A stretch of 64,000 bases of DNA from Micropterus salmoides (GCF_014851395.1 NW_024044348.1:27066676-27130675), one strand, 5' to 3'; counted from the stretch's first letter, positions 47,489 through 59,601 are shown. The notes: generated by a model from the letters alone, not told the origin. Program-made: numbers and translations.

Positions 47489-48156
47489 TGTGGCTGTATA
47501 TGTGGCTTTTTCATATCAAATATTACGTGGACGCACAAGTCTCAAAAAAGATGCAGTGCCACTTTAGTAAGTGCCTTGCGTACTATTCTTTTTCATCTCT
47601 CTACACTGAGGTCAGAAATGAAAACATGACTGTGGAGCAGATGTGTGATGAGCACTTGATGTGACAGGAGCCTTCCCCAATTTATTTTGATTGGCTGTGC
47701 TTTATGCAAGCTTTGGGTGGATTTCCAATGAGTAACCATGCATTCTCGCTAAGACTAGGAAATTCAAAATGTGTGATGCCCACAGGCAAAAATTAGAAAT
47801 GAAGGCATCAACAGAGCAGACATATCTATTAGGTTTCAGCCACAGTGTGTTTTTAAGGCCCGACGCAGATATCTTTGTTTCAAGCTGCTGGTTTAATTTT
47901 AATCACTGTTGCATTTTTCTAACAATATTACATGAATATACTGACATGTATTATTTTCCATGGCAACCTGATAAATGCCTAACCAGAGCATCAGTTAATG
48001 CTTTTCTTAACAGCTGATTGATTTTTTAGAGCTTGTTTTAAAATGGAGAGCAATTAGCCTGGTGAGAACTTAATTTAAGCTTTTTCTTCAGCTAAAGCTA
48101 ATTTAGATTGTAACATGGGCTAATGAATCAAACTGGATTTATAATTGACTTAAACC
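47489..48156. other. Unassigned DNA, candidate conserved noncoding
   Basis: No gene is recognised. 47,650-48,060 is non-repetitive with several TTAATTT and TAATGC words. It could be conserved noncoding sequence, but nothing by eye proves it. Confidence 0.35.
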
Positions 48157-48186
48157 ATCACACTGAGGTCCACACCTCAGTGTGAT
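48157..48186. repeat. Perfect hairpin, 13-bp arms, 4-nt loop
   Basis: ATCACACTGAGGT, then CCAC, then ACCTCAGTGTGAT. The arms are exact reverse complements. No T tract follows that would make it terminator-like, and its role is unknown. Confidence 0.9.
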
Positions 48187-48429
48187 CCTCATCTGCAGCC
48201 TCATAGCCACCATGCTGTCTTTGTCAGGCATCACAGCTGGTCTTGTTGGATGGCATCCAAACATAAAGGCATAAACAGTCTGATCAGTATGAACTGTACA
48301 TACATGTGTAATTAATTGACAATAAACCCGGACACCCTAAATCACTTTTAAATTTCTATGGTTAATGTTTTGTCTCTGATCAAATACTAAACTGCAGATA
48401 TAGACTACAAAAATTGCATGTCCTTCAGA

Positions 48430-48800
48430 AAATGCATGTGAATACCGAAAGCTGAAATGAATACTGCTGAAAATTCAGAAGTCTGATACTGAATGCTTGA
48501 AACATTTTATAGCCCAAATGCATTGCACTGCTTAACAGCCTGGAAGATGAACTGCATTGAATAAAAAGGGTTAAAAGCTGAAATACGTTGCTAAAAAGCT
48601 GAGAGCTAAATTGTAATACCGTCAAAGCTGGAAGTTGAAATATGTTACCTGAAAAGGCTGAAAGTTTAGCTGCATTGCAGTGCACCGCTTAAAAACCTGT
48701 TGTTGAAAAAAGTTCAAATGTAAATCTCACAGAGTTGGAAGATGACCCGCATTACCTAATAATGCTTAAACGTGAACTACATTGCTATAAAAGCAGTGGT
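48430..48800. repeat. Degenerate tandem array of GCTGAAA-type units
   Basis: Words such as AAAGCTGAAAT, AAAAGCTGAAATACGTTGC, AAGCTGGAAGTTGAAATATG and AAAGGCTGAAAGTT recur at irregular spacing of roughly 20-60 nt. It reads as an old, decayed tandem or composite repeat. The unit boundaries are not clear. Confidence 0.5.
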
Positions 48801-49714
48801 TTTTACACACAAAACACATGAAGAGTTTAAAATTAATTTAACGTTTTGTTGTTAATTAAACTACCCAACAATTTATAGAAGTACAGCTAGTACATTCGTT
48901 GATTGACAGAAGTATTTTGATAATGGTTTAAGTCATGTTTCATGTAAAAACATTTAATGGTTCCAGCTTCATAATGTAAAGATTTGCTGCTTATGCTTTT
49001 GATTATTTTTAATGTTTAAATCATTTTGAGGTTTGGACTGACAAAACAAGCATTGTGAAGATGTCAATTTGGCCTCTGGGAAATTGTGACAAAATTCCTC
49101 ACTATTTTCAAAATTTTTACAATTGATTAATGGAGAAAATTATCATCAGATTAATCCATAATGAAAAAAGTCATTAATTGCAAAGTGATACAAAATAGTT
49201 CAACCTCAACCAACTACAACAGTAAAATCCTGCTTTTACATTAATGCATGAGTAATAATAATATAATAGTATTATATAGTAACAGTTATTACAGTCACAG
49301 GGGACATTTTTCATTCTGCATCAAGTACTTTTACTTTTAATACTTTAAGTACATTTTCCTGATAATACTTACATACTTTTACTTAAGTAACATTTCAACG
49401 CAGTACTTTTACTTTTTCAAAAGGCACATAGAATAGAAAGAGGAGCATAGGCTTACGTCGAGTAATTCAAATAATTCGATTAGCCTACTAAAAGCATAGA
49501 CACAAATTCTTTGCATCAAAGCTCCGTTTAATCTATATAACTATATAGCGCACTGTTTCACACTGACATTTATTACTGTCGCACATCGCGCTTACGCTGT
49601 GATCAAGTTAAGATGATGGAGAAAGAGAGAGAAAACAGTGGGGGACGAGGAAGAGACAGGCCAGATAATACACAGAAAGTTGAATCGGGCATTGACAGAA
49701 GTGTCCAATGTACA
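48801..49714. other. Unassigned DNA with an AGTACTTTTACTT patch
   Basis: 49,320-49,420 is made of ACTTTTACTT and TACTTAAGTA words, like the repeat ending near 46,206. The rest shows nothing recognisable. Confidence 0.4.
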
Positions 49715-49870
49715 GGGTTGGGATGATTACTTTAAAAATGTAATCCGGTACAATTACAAATTACTTGTTAAAAAATTTAATCAGTAACGTAATCCAAGTA
49801 CCACAAATAATCTGTAATCTGATTACTTTTAGTTACTTTTGGATTACTTCAATGCCAAATAGGCAAATGA
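49715..49870 (+). repeat. Dispersed repeat, inverted relative of 5060-5215
   Basis: GGGTTGGGATGATTACTTTA, AATCAGTAACGTAATCCA and TCTGATTACTTTTAGTTAC match, in reverse complement, words at 5060-5215. A more distant version lies at 2693-2810. Confidence 0.5.
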
Positions 49871-50031
49871 AGACAAGAAAGTATCAAACATGTTCAAAAT
49901 CTTCCCGTCCCATGAAATCAAAAACATGCTTAAATGTTTTTATATGATATGCTTTGCGCTATGTCTAAAATCATCGTTAGCTGCAGCCCTAGGTGGCATA
50001 GAAGAATAAATGTTCTTAAAAGAGCAGCACT

Positions 50032-50878
50032 GGGTTGCACCAACTATGTGTAAGTTCAAACTTAGCCTAGTTTGAACGTAATTTCTAACTTAAGTCGGAG
50101 TTTACATGCTACTAACATTTTAAGGGTTGCACCAGCAGAAATACGTCCAACGTAGACATAAGTTACAACTTAAATCTTACACCTAGTCCTTAATAGGTGT
50201 AAAGTCCTCCATAAAATAGTCAAGTGGTTGTCATGGCGCATCGTTTTGAAAGGAGGGGTTGACTGGGATCAGGAGGAGCAAATTAACTTACACGATTTTT
50301 GTCCGCGTTTCAACCATTTAATTATGTGGGGGGGGGACAAAACATAGATTTTGAAATATGAGGGGCATAATGGCTCCTACGCGTATATAAGTTATAATGT
50401 TACAATTTCATCTGCCCGTCATACTTTACCGTTCGTTACCGTTAAATTACGTCTATGTTGTAGTTAATGGTTTTACCACTTGATGTCACTGTGAGACTAG
50501 CTGTAGATTAAAGGTTTCATAGTTATCACCTAATCATAATTATTTGTTCTTGTATACGTACCTTTTTGTTGGTATTTTTAGACGTTAGCCTCTTCAGTAT
50601 TGCAAAATGTTGAAAGAGAGAGAGACAAACAGATGACAAAACCGTAATAAACTCTGTTAAGAATAGTGCTGTTCACTGATTGGCCATGGGATGTGTAAAC
50701 GTCATTTTCTGCGACACTGTTTTGATGAGTATGGACTTAATATTGCACCTTACATCTCGGGGTGCAACCAAACATCAACACAGCTTAAGTCTCAGACTAA
50801 CTATTTTCAACATATTGTTTAGCGTGGACTTTGCACCCTAACTTAAGGTAGAACTTACGTATCGCTGGTGCAACAGGC
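50032..50878. mobile_element. TIR-bounded DNA transposon-like element, ~850 bp, non-coding
   Basis: The left end has GGGTTGCACCAACTATGTGT and AAGTTC. The reverse complement of the right end has CTGTTGCACCAGCGATACGT and AAGTTC, giving imperfect terminal inverted repeats of ~35-40 bp. A second GGGTTGCACCAGCAGAAATA copy lies internally at 50,124. There is no transposase frame, so it would be non-autonomous. Superfamily and target duplication are not resolved. A short G run sits at ~50,328-50,337. Confidence 0.55.
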
Positions 50879-51116
50879 TGCAGAACTTTCTGACATTTGA
50901 ATGGCTTCTGTAGCTGAAAGTATGTGTGAGGGAATGTAACTTAGGGTGCTCAATGTGGGTAAAGGTGAGGTATGGGTCATACATATACTGTATGTTCAGT
51001 CTCTTTTGATTAGTCAATGTAACTTAGACTGAACATGTACAGTTAAACTGAGGCTAATTGTTGACCCTTTTCTCTCAGCTCTGCTCACCACATTCACCGG
51101 TCTTGTGCAGATTTGT

Positions 51117-51755
51117 GCATCAGAATCAGAAGGAGCTTTATTGCCAAGTAGTGTTTTACACATAGGCCTACAAGGAATTTGCTTTGGTGATGAGGTGCTA
51201 CATGTAGACAAACGTAGAGTTGACATAAATACATCTAGAAATATATAAATTTGGAATAAACAATTCAAGTTATATAAGAAAAATAAAAACAATAGAGAAA
51301 AATAATACAACTATTTGCAGAGAAAGAACAATGTGGCAGTATTGCAATGGAAGAGAATGTTGTGTACATAAATATATAAAATTACAACATATACATATAG
51401 AACAACAACAATTAACAATTAACAACAAATATGTGCAATGTACCAGATTTGTGCATGATATGAAATTAAATAATATTTTGTTTTATTTATGTGCTGAGAC
51501 ATTTGTATTATTTGAAAGGGGGGAGTGTCAGTTGGGGACCCGGGCCTTGATAATGAGGCTAGCTGCAGACCGGAAGAAGCTGTTTTTGTGGCAAGACATT
51601 TTAGTCCTGATTGACCGCAGCCTCCTGCCAGAGGGGAGAGTCTGAAACAGTTTGTATCCAGGGTGGGAGGGGTCAGCAGCAATTTTTCCAGCTCACTTCT
51701 GAGTCCTGGAGGTGTACAGGTCCTGAAGTGATGGAAGATTGGAAGATGCACCGAC
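51117..51755 (-). pseudogene. LINE ORF2 C-terminus and 3' UTR
   Basis: On the minus strand from ~51,675 downward one frame reads DPSHPGYKLFQTLPSGRRLR, then SIRTKMSCHKNSFF, ending at a stop near 51,527. This is the conserved LINE ORF2 C-terminal tail. The 3' UTR then runs to a terminus GGCAATAAAGCTCCTTCTGA and TTCTGATGC (~51,145-51,117), with AATAAA and a short (ATTCTG)n-like tail. It is strongly 5'-truncated. It is better preserved than the remnants at 4.6 and 8.5 kb and from a different subfamily. Confidence 0.75.
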
Positions 51756-51759
51756 TAGC

Positions 51760-54460
51760 TGACAGTTGCATGCGCGTTGTGGTTCCTCACGGGTCTATTC
51801 CAAGTACTGTTTAAAAATAATATAATCTTCTTTGTGTGATTCATCAATGGTGATAAATGATTTGAATGTCCCACAAAGCTCATGCACAACACATATGTTC
51901 AGACTGAACAAAATATTGTGGTGTAATCCCGCAACCCGCAGCCACGGCTGCCTGAGCTCATCTGGTCAATTTTCAAAAATAAAATACCATGTGCAGATTC
52001 CCGATCGTAAAACAACAATAAACACTGTTAAAACAGACAAAAAAGGAACCATTTAACTACGTAGCCTACTTAATCATCAGTGCTTCTACATAATCAGTAG
52101 AAGCACAAAAGCATGCACTGATTACCAAATTAATAAAATCTACATGTCAGCAAAATCGGGGCAGGCAAAACACTCTGATTCTGAAATGCTCCCGGTGGAT
52201 ATGCAGCCTGAAGTTGAAGAAACGAAACCGGGTCAGAGAGAGCTGTGAAGAAGGTAGTAGAAGCACAAAAATGACAAATTACCAACACGTCAATGCTGAG
52301 ACACTTCCAGTGGACGTTGACCCTGGGCTGGGGACCTTACAAAACCGTGGTGCAGCTGGAGTGGTGGACTTTCAGAGTTAGACCATTAAAAAAAGACCGC
52401 GACTTGTAACACAACAGCTTGAAATGTCACTTGTTCTGGCATGCTGGCTGTGGCTTTTCACACAGACATCGCCAGGCTCAGAGGCAGACCCCCTTTCCGG
52501 CTCTGTACCTTTCATACAGTGCAGATAGCCGGCATATTGGCGTGATAATCCCGGAAAATTGGGCAGTGTTTAAGCGACTATTCGGGGTCACCCCTATTGT
52601 ATAGTTTAAAAAAACGTCTATGATTTGGGAGCTGGGATTTCCTACTGGTGAATGCACTTCAGAGTAACTTCAAACTATGAATGGGATATGAAAGTTGACC
52701 TCATATTGCATCAATGATGTGGAACATTTTAAGGGCTGAATATAGTTTATAGCTAAAAGTATGAATAAAGACTTAAAAATCGCTTGAAAAAGTTTGAGGA
52801 TGTCTGCATGTTTGTGAATTTCAAGTTGCACTAATTAGCTCATCTCAAGCAGCTGTGTCCACCCTGAGATCAAAGGTTGCCATGGTGATGCAAACTGCTA
52901 AGTGTGGGACTCCTGGCTGAAAGAGTTAATTTCATAGAGATTTTAGTTACTTATGCTGCAAAGACCGTAATTCTTATCGCCCAAGTTAAAGGACTAGAAC
53001 CTCCTGAAGACGGTGTGTGTAACAGAAAATAATGGATGATACAGAATGACACAAACCTTTTTAGTGTCCTCTGGAAACACTTATGATGTTGTTTTGTGTT
53101 TTTGGTTGTGTTGTGTGTATTTGCTTTTTTTTCTGTTTTTGCATGTGTTTTCTTAAGTTGCAGTGCGTTTGTGCCCATTTGCCCTTGTCGGTCACTGTAC
53201 AATTTACTAAAGGAAAAGGAAAAACAAATCTAATCACAGGACCTCTTAGATTAAAAAGTTCATATATTCATTCATTCATTTAATATAATACGGTGAACTT
53301 TCTCCATTTTCTACTGCTGAAATTTACACACGCATATTAGTATCTGTATGGATCCTTTAGGTTTTCAGAACCAGTAAAAGGTAAAAGTTGGTTATATAAA
53401 TTTAAAATCACTATGCTGCACACTCAATACCTTCATTTAGTATTAACATAAATAAATAAGCCAAGAAGTTATGATCCCTTTTGATCCCCTTGTGATTGCT
53501 TTCCAACATGCATCTCCTGTCAGTGTGAATTTTAAATTCATTAACAGGGCTGACTCCCCTGCCCACGTCGAGCTGGAAGGCAAACTCAGTGTTCTTCTCA
53601 CTTCTTATCCTGTGTGTCCTTAATGAAGCAGGATTGATAGCACGCCAGCGGAAACACATCTCACCTCATCAGCGACCAGCCGTGGGAGGGACGCTCTCCA
53701 ATTATTAGTGCAGTAAACACACAATTAAGGGCCCACATATCACCGCTCCGTTATTACATCCTACCAATTAAGCATCAGGAGCAACCTCCTCATTTGTATC
53801 GCTTTACACCTGTAATCAGTAATTTAGTAATCATGTGCCGAGTCACACCACAGACTCAACCAGTGAGAGGGTGAAAGTGGGTGGTGGTGTCTACTTCATG
53901 AAGAGGTGAAGAGTTTAGGCCATTGCAATGTTGAGTCAGCTTTATCAAAAAGCCACAAGATATAATTGAAATGTTCTATTAGGAGAAAGATGAATTTTTC
54001 TTCTAATTATCAAAAGCCTCTCTTAATTCTAAACATGAGCACACAATACATTTGACTGAAAAGCCTACAGAATAAGCATGCTCATCTACTCTGACATTCA
54101 CTTTAATACTGATAATGTTTCAATCTCTATTTTATGCCATTTGGCCAAACTCAAGAGCCTATTCACTGAAAAAACACCTGAAGTTCACATTAATGGATGT
54201 GGACATTCCCAGTGCCAGCTGCTGTCAGTGCTCCATATGGCTTCTGAATGTTTATGCTTGACTGCCATCTGGTGTGGGAGATTTGGAAGTGGATCTTCAC
54301 TTGAAAGTAAAGATGCAAGACTTAAAGTCTAGAGAACTGATAAATCTATTTACTGTCTTGAGACATCTGTTTATTCCCAAGGGCATGATGGAAAATTTCA
54401 GAAAGCTCTCTTTCAGAACGCACCCTGCCGTGGTGCAAGTATCGTCCAGGAAGGACTTGA
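51760..54460. other. Unassigned DNA with degraded repeat patches
   Basis: TAGAAGCACAAAA occurs twice (~52,097 and ~52,258). Each is followed by a GAAATGCTCCCGGTGGATAT- or GAGACACTTCCAGTGGACGT-like segment, suggesting a partial duplication of a dispersed repeat. 53,640-53,850 is a non-repetitive stretch with AATTATTAGT, CACAATTAAG and TAATCAGTAATTTAG words and could be conserved noncoding DNA. No gene is recognised. Confidence 0.4.
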
Positions 54461-54530
54461 AGAACATTCAAATAAAAACATTATTGATTTGGCCACTGCT
54501 ATCTCCTGATCTCAATCCTCTTTAGTACCT
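54455..54530 (+). pseudogene. Possible Tc1-like transposase relic
   Basis: A plus-strand frame ends WPLLSPDLNP followed by a stop, recalling the WP-SPDLNPIE block around the catalytic Glu of Tc1 transposases. The similarity spans only ~15 residues and no inverted repeat was found. Chance similarity is possible. Confidence 0.3.
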
Positions 54531-56845
54531 TTAGGAGGAACACCCACACACCTTTAGCAGTTGCACTGATAAACACATAATCAACTTTAACACTGGGAGG
54601 CTACAATTTCCCAAGTTGGTTTCTTTCTACCAACGCTGACGGCATTCATTAGCTGAAGATGTATAAGTTTTTGTGAGGAGGCAGAAGGCTTTTATTAATC
54701 TCTGGGGGATTTTAAGTTCTCCCACAGTGAAATCATTCCCATAAATATGACTTGTGGAAAATAATGTCACTCTGTAGAAGCCCCTTTGGGCACAGTGTGC
54801 AAAGCTAGAGAGAGAGATTTAGGTTGTCCAATACCTTACTCTCACCAAGTTATTGTAGTGCTTCTTCTGTTGGCTCTATTCATCATGTACAGTAGCTGAT
54901 GTATCGCTGTCAGAGTTTTTGGCTGCTCATTCTACAGCTGTCATTCGAGGTAAGTTTAAGATTTACCTCTTCAAAGAGGAGTCTGTCAAAGTGGGAAGTT
55001 GTGTTGTCATGAATGCCACTGTCTTTGACGTGAAAACAATGATCATCTATATTTGAATTCAGTTTCTCTGTTTGCGACATCTGTCTTTGTAAAAGAACAA
55101 TTTGTTTAGAGTCATTTCACAGATCTATCACCTAATAAATGATCATCATAAATGTATGATAAAACTGTTAACACACATAAACCATGCATGAGTAACAAAA
55201 CTAGCCAGCAGGAGACAGCCAGTTGTCATTAGCAATACACCATCTTTAATGGCTTCTGGTTAAAATGTATCTTGTATCATGCGATTTATTTGAGTCTGCT
55301 CTGTTTTTGGTTGCATTAATAAATTAATAAATGCAACTGAAAGAAACACCACAATAGTTCTCAAGACTAAAGCGCTGAGGATTTTGTCTGACATAACGAA
55401 TCTAACATCAATATTGTGCATTTTCAAGTATAGGAAACCAATAAGGGAAACTGAATAATTCACTTTTGTTACATTTGTTCATGAGCTGGATATATTGTGT
55501 GTATACATGTACTGTGTTGTGCTGCCCAGTAAGAAGATGGACCCTATCTCAAGGGTCTTAAATCAAGAGTCAGACAATATAGCAGATAGATGTGCAACAG
55601 TGAGTAATGTTACTGTGCTAATGTAAAATGAGAAAAAACAAAACATAATAATGTACATATGATGCCCTTCTAACCCCTGCGGTTTCTCTCTGGCCTTTTG
55701 CATGTTTGATTTCAGAAGATGGTACATATTTATATGTTTCTGCAGTCAAAAGCAACAAATTCTGCATTTAAGCAGTTTGACCTGATTAAAATTAATTTAA
55801 CAAGAGTCCCAGTTTCTGTGGAGACTTGACTAGTAGAGAGACTTTTCAGATTTATACTGTATATTTCAGTTCAAAATAACTCACCAACATATGTGATGCC
55901 TAAAGTCAGTTGATCCTCCAATAAAAAAAAAAAAATTACTTGCAGAGGTTTTGAATTATCTTTTAGTCACACTCATGATGATGTCTGTGTCACTCAGCAA
56001 TTCAGCCATTTAAAAAAAGGGGACACCTAGTTTTGTTTCACATAGAACTTCTTTCAAAATGTGCAGCACACCGTGAGAGCTGTATGCAGATTCTGTGATC
56101 CATAGATTGTATGAATTCTCAGCTGAGCCAGGGTTAAGTATATCATGTGGTTTTAATGTGTGCTTTAACGGGCTCAAAAGAGGCAAGTGTTATTCTGTGA
56201 TTTCTGAAATCCCATTAACTTGTATTTGCCCTGTTGGGATGTTTGTTGATGATTCTCACTAAAATGTCTAACAGTCAAATAGGCAGGGAGGATTTATAAC
56301 GCTTGGACTACAAAGTAAAAAGTGAATTTTAAAACTCCCAGCCCTCTGAACCTCACTATATATTATCATTCTACGGGACACAAAAATGATTATTTTTGTG
56401 CCCAAACAAATGTTGACAAAGTACTTTGTGTTTAGTGTAGATGTAAATGAATCCCTAATAATTATGTTTTAATTGTTGTTGATTGTGCTGATTTGCATGT
56501 GAAATTGTGTTTACTCTTAATTATGTAAAACAAATAAGAGTTTAGAAGACATAGTCACCATCAACTGATTTTGTTTTAGATCCAAAACCAGCTGGTAAGA
56601 AACAGCAAAAATATTGTGTTTTTGTTTGCAAAAGCAAAAGGTCTGCTTTTTAAAACGAAAACACAGTAGTGTGGATGTAGAAAATGCAAAAGTATAAAGT
56701 AAACAGTAGACCATACATGTATAAAATCCAATGTTGCAATAAGTAAGATAATATAAATGCACTTTACCATATTTTTTATTTACCATAATAAATAAATACA
56801 GCTGTTAATTATTTATAACAATAAGTAAGCTAAAAATATCAAGGC
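54531..56845. other. Unassigned DNA
   Basis: AT-rich, with an A run at 55,923-55,935. No gene or clear repeat boundary is recognised. Confidence 0.4.
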
Positions 56846-56859
56846 CTGCAATCATCCAA

Positions 56860-57640
56860 GATCAGCTGGAGTTCCAGTACAATAATATCCAAACTGTCTG
56901 TAATCGTAATACCTTTTAAAAACTTGCCTCATGCCAACGAGGGATTTGCTTATTGAGTAAAGAAATGGAGTTGGGGAGGAAGAGAGCTTAAAATGATTAC
57001 TTCTGTATCTACTAGCTCTAATTCGTCTTCCTGATGGCAGCAACTCATAATCAGAAAATAGTGCATGTGAAGGATCATTTAAGATTTTGTTAGCATGCCT
57101 GACGACAGCACTCTCTACTGTAGATCGTTCTGCCCATCACTTTCATGGTGGTTTCTGTTATGTTTATGAGTCTTGGTTTAGACCATACAGTAAGGACGCC
57201 AAACCAGGCAGCCATGCCATATCTTACAAAGCTTTCCATCACAGCCTTGTAAAAGGTTAACATAATCTCAATAAGAACACCGTACAATCGAAGTCTCCTA
57301 AGCAAATGAATTATTTTGGCTAGTCTGACACATAAGTAATCAACCTGGACGCTCCAGCCCAATTGTCGTCCACCATAATACCCAGATCTAATTGCAGGAG
57401 GACACCTGTTCAATAACGCTATTATTCACGATCACAGGGTCATGAACACACACAGTCCTGGGGTCAAAAAGCATTTCCTTAGTTTTGTTGGTATTAAGCA
57501 TGAGATAGTGGTTGTCACACCAGCTTTTTAAAGGTGGCCATCTTCCTGTGATACACAGAGGGGTAATTACTGGCATCCAGCAAAAATACAATAGCGTCTT
57601 TATGACATGACAGTTAGGCTGTGTGCTAAATTCATAATTA
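56860..57640 (-). pseudogene. LINE reverse transcriptase C-terminal half and ORF2 tail
   Basis: Motifs in order on the minus strand are SWCDNHYLMLNTNKTKEM (~57,515), LGWSVQVDYLCVRLAKIIHL with LLRRLRLYGV (~57,350-57,280), and FYKAVMESFVRYGMAAWFG (~57,250). These are followed by a KVMGRTIYSREC region and YELLPSGRRIRASRYRSN (~57,045-56,995). The YADD box region is missing or destroyed near the insertion junction. Frame changes occur between the pieces. It is inactive. Confidence 0.75.
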
Positions 57641-57642
57641 AT

Positions 57643-57837
57643 CAATTCAATTCAATTCAAATCAGCTTTATTGGCATGAATGTATAACAACAGTATTGCC
57701 AAAGCTACATATAAATTACATAAGAAATTAATCTCATTCATTAAATAAGTGAATAAAATAGTAAAAGTTGTGTTTGTGTGTGTTAGAAAATGAAAATGAA
57801 ATATTAAAATAAATAAATAAAACAGTAAGCCTGTTGT
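57643..57837 (-). mobile_element. 3' end of a second retroposon, nested in the LINE
   Basis: On the minus strand this ~195-bp segment ends ATGCCAATAAAGCTGATTTG followed by (AATTG)n. This is the typical terminus of several fish LINE/SINE families, with an AATAAA signal and a simple-repeat tail. It sits exactly where the host LINE reading frame is interrupted. It is a 5'-truncated insertion. A target duplication was not established. Confidence 0.7.
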
Positions 57838-57964
57838 CATTAGTGTACAGTCTAAATAGAAGGGGAGAACTAACGCAGCTCTGAGGCACTCCTGTACTGC
57901 AATTTCATTGTTGAAAGGGAGCCATTTACCTCAACTTTTGGGTTCTATTTGAAAAATAAATAAA

Positions 57965-59120
57965 ATCATTTAATAATAAGGAGGTTTATTTGCAAGTTGA
58001 TTAGCTTCTGTACAAGCAGGTAAAGTTGAATAGTATTAGAAGCTTAAGTCACAATAATAATATGATGTTATGAAGTGGCAGTTGTAATCAGGATATTTTT
58101 ATTATAATTAAAGAATATGACAGTAGTTGATGTCTTGTCATTATGCAGCTATTATTTGGAATTGGTAAGCCTACAGCCTACTCTTTATTTCCCTCATAAA
58201 TACAGAAACGGGAGGGGGGATATTAAACTAGAAATAAAATATGTAAAAAGTATTAGTATTGGTATCGGTCTCGGCAATACCAGCCAGGGTATTACTTGGC
58301 ATTGGATCGTATAGGAATTAAGTCGTATTGCACAGACTGTGGTGCAGAAACAGTGACGGTGTTTCACACTCTTGGCTGACATTTTCCATGTTATCTGTCA
58401 GTAGTCAAGTCACAATAATATGGTTTTACTGAATAATTAAGTAAATATAATTTCTTAATAAATGTACCTAAAGAAACCTAATTTCTTCACTGGCTACTCT
58501 CTGCTGTCTCAGAGAGACACTTTTTGTGCTGTGCCAGCCACCATAGCTGTCCTACGTTCTTGATGGGGCAGTGGTAGAATGACAGTTGGTTGCAATTTGC
58601 AGCCTCACCGCTAGATGCCACTAAATCTTACATACTTAACCTTTAACTAAAATCTGCAAATAAAACTTGTGTGTACGCTTTGGGGTCCTCTAGGTGCTTA
58701 CGTATTAGGTGTGTCACACTGATAAGGTTATCCTTGTGCTCCACCCCTTCCTGTAAGCCAACTGAAAGGGATCAAGACATGGCACTCTCTCAAAATATCA
58801 TCACGTATTATGAAGCAATGTGGAATAATAAGGTGGATAGCAACAAGTTACATTACTCCGTTACATGTACTCAAGTAACTTTTGAGGAACCTGTAATTGT
58901 CAGAGTAGTTTTAATACATATACTTTTGCTCTTACTTGAGTAGACTTTTAGAGAAAACGTTTACTCCGTTGAATACATTAAGCGCTACTTCGCTACTAAT
59001 TTATTTATTATTTAATGCATTCACGATCTTTTAACATGGCTGAAGCTACAGTGTATTACAGTATTGCTTAAAAAAGCACTAACAGCTAACATTTACAGAC
59101 TAAAATTAGTGCACGATGCA
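57965..59120. other. Unassigned DNA with an AGTAACTT-type repeat patch
   Basis: 58,850-58,990 contains TTACATGTACTCAAGTAACT and TCTTACTTGAGTAGACTTTT words like the repeats at 46.1 and 49.3 kb. Nothing else is recognisable. Confidence 0.4.
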
Positions 59121-59126
59121 GCAGCC

Positions 59127-59209
59127 CGGTCTCATCCCAGGGCATCCAATACTGGCGCTTTGTCAGGCTTTCTCAAAGCGTCTGTATTTGACGCCATGGG
59201 ATGAGACCG
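59127..59209. repeat. Imperfect palindrome, ~41-bp arms
   Basis: CGGTCTCATCCCA at 59127-59139 is the exact reverse complement of 59197-59209. Inner words GGCATCCAATAC / GTATTTGACGCC and CGCTTT / AAAGCG also pair. The unit is a dispersed-repeat type, with a diverged relative at 4872-4965. Confidence 0.8.
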
Positions 59210-59601
59210 TGTTGATGCTGTGGGCTCCGGTTGTGAAGTCAGTACATCAGAACCACGCAGACACTGAGCTGATGGAGAGCAGTGTCTATAGCTACACAGT
59301 TATCATGCTTCAAAACTACACCTGCTTCTGCCATAATGTAGCCTTTGTCCATGACTACTAATTACTACAACATAATAGACATTATAATAAAAAAAAATAT
59401 GCATAAAGCAATTTTCACAATGAATGTACTGGTTAGAACTGGGGCACGTGAATTGGATATCTGTTGGTATTTTTAAGCATAAATGAGGTACATTCCCTGT
59501 TCTGGGTGACACATGACAACTTACCAGCGTAAAAAGATATAAGTTGAAGGTCCTTTTCTTTGCTACACTGCCAGAGAGGCCGCCATCTTGTTTGAATTTT
59601 T

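Larger units (their letters stand above)
56850..57960 (-). mobile_element. LINE fragment on the minus strand, split by a nested insertion
   Basis: Reverse transcriptase coding on the minus strand starts near 57,960 (VEVNGSLST, then GVPQSCVSSPLLF). It breaks off at ~57,838, resumes at ~57,640 and ends near 56,860. The gap is filled by the 3' end of another retroposon. The 5' half of the LINE is absent. Family not assigned. Confidence 0.75.
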
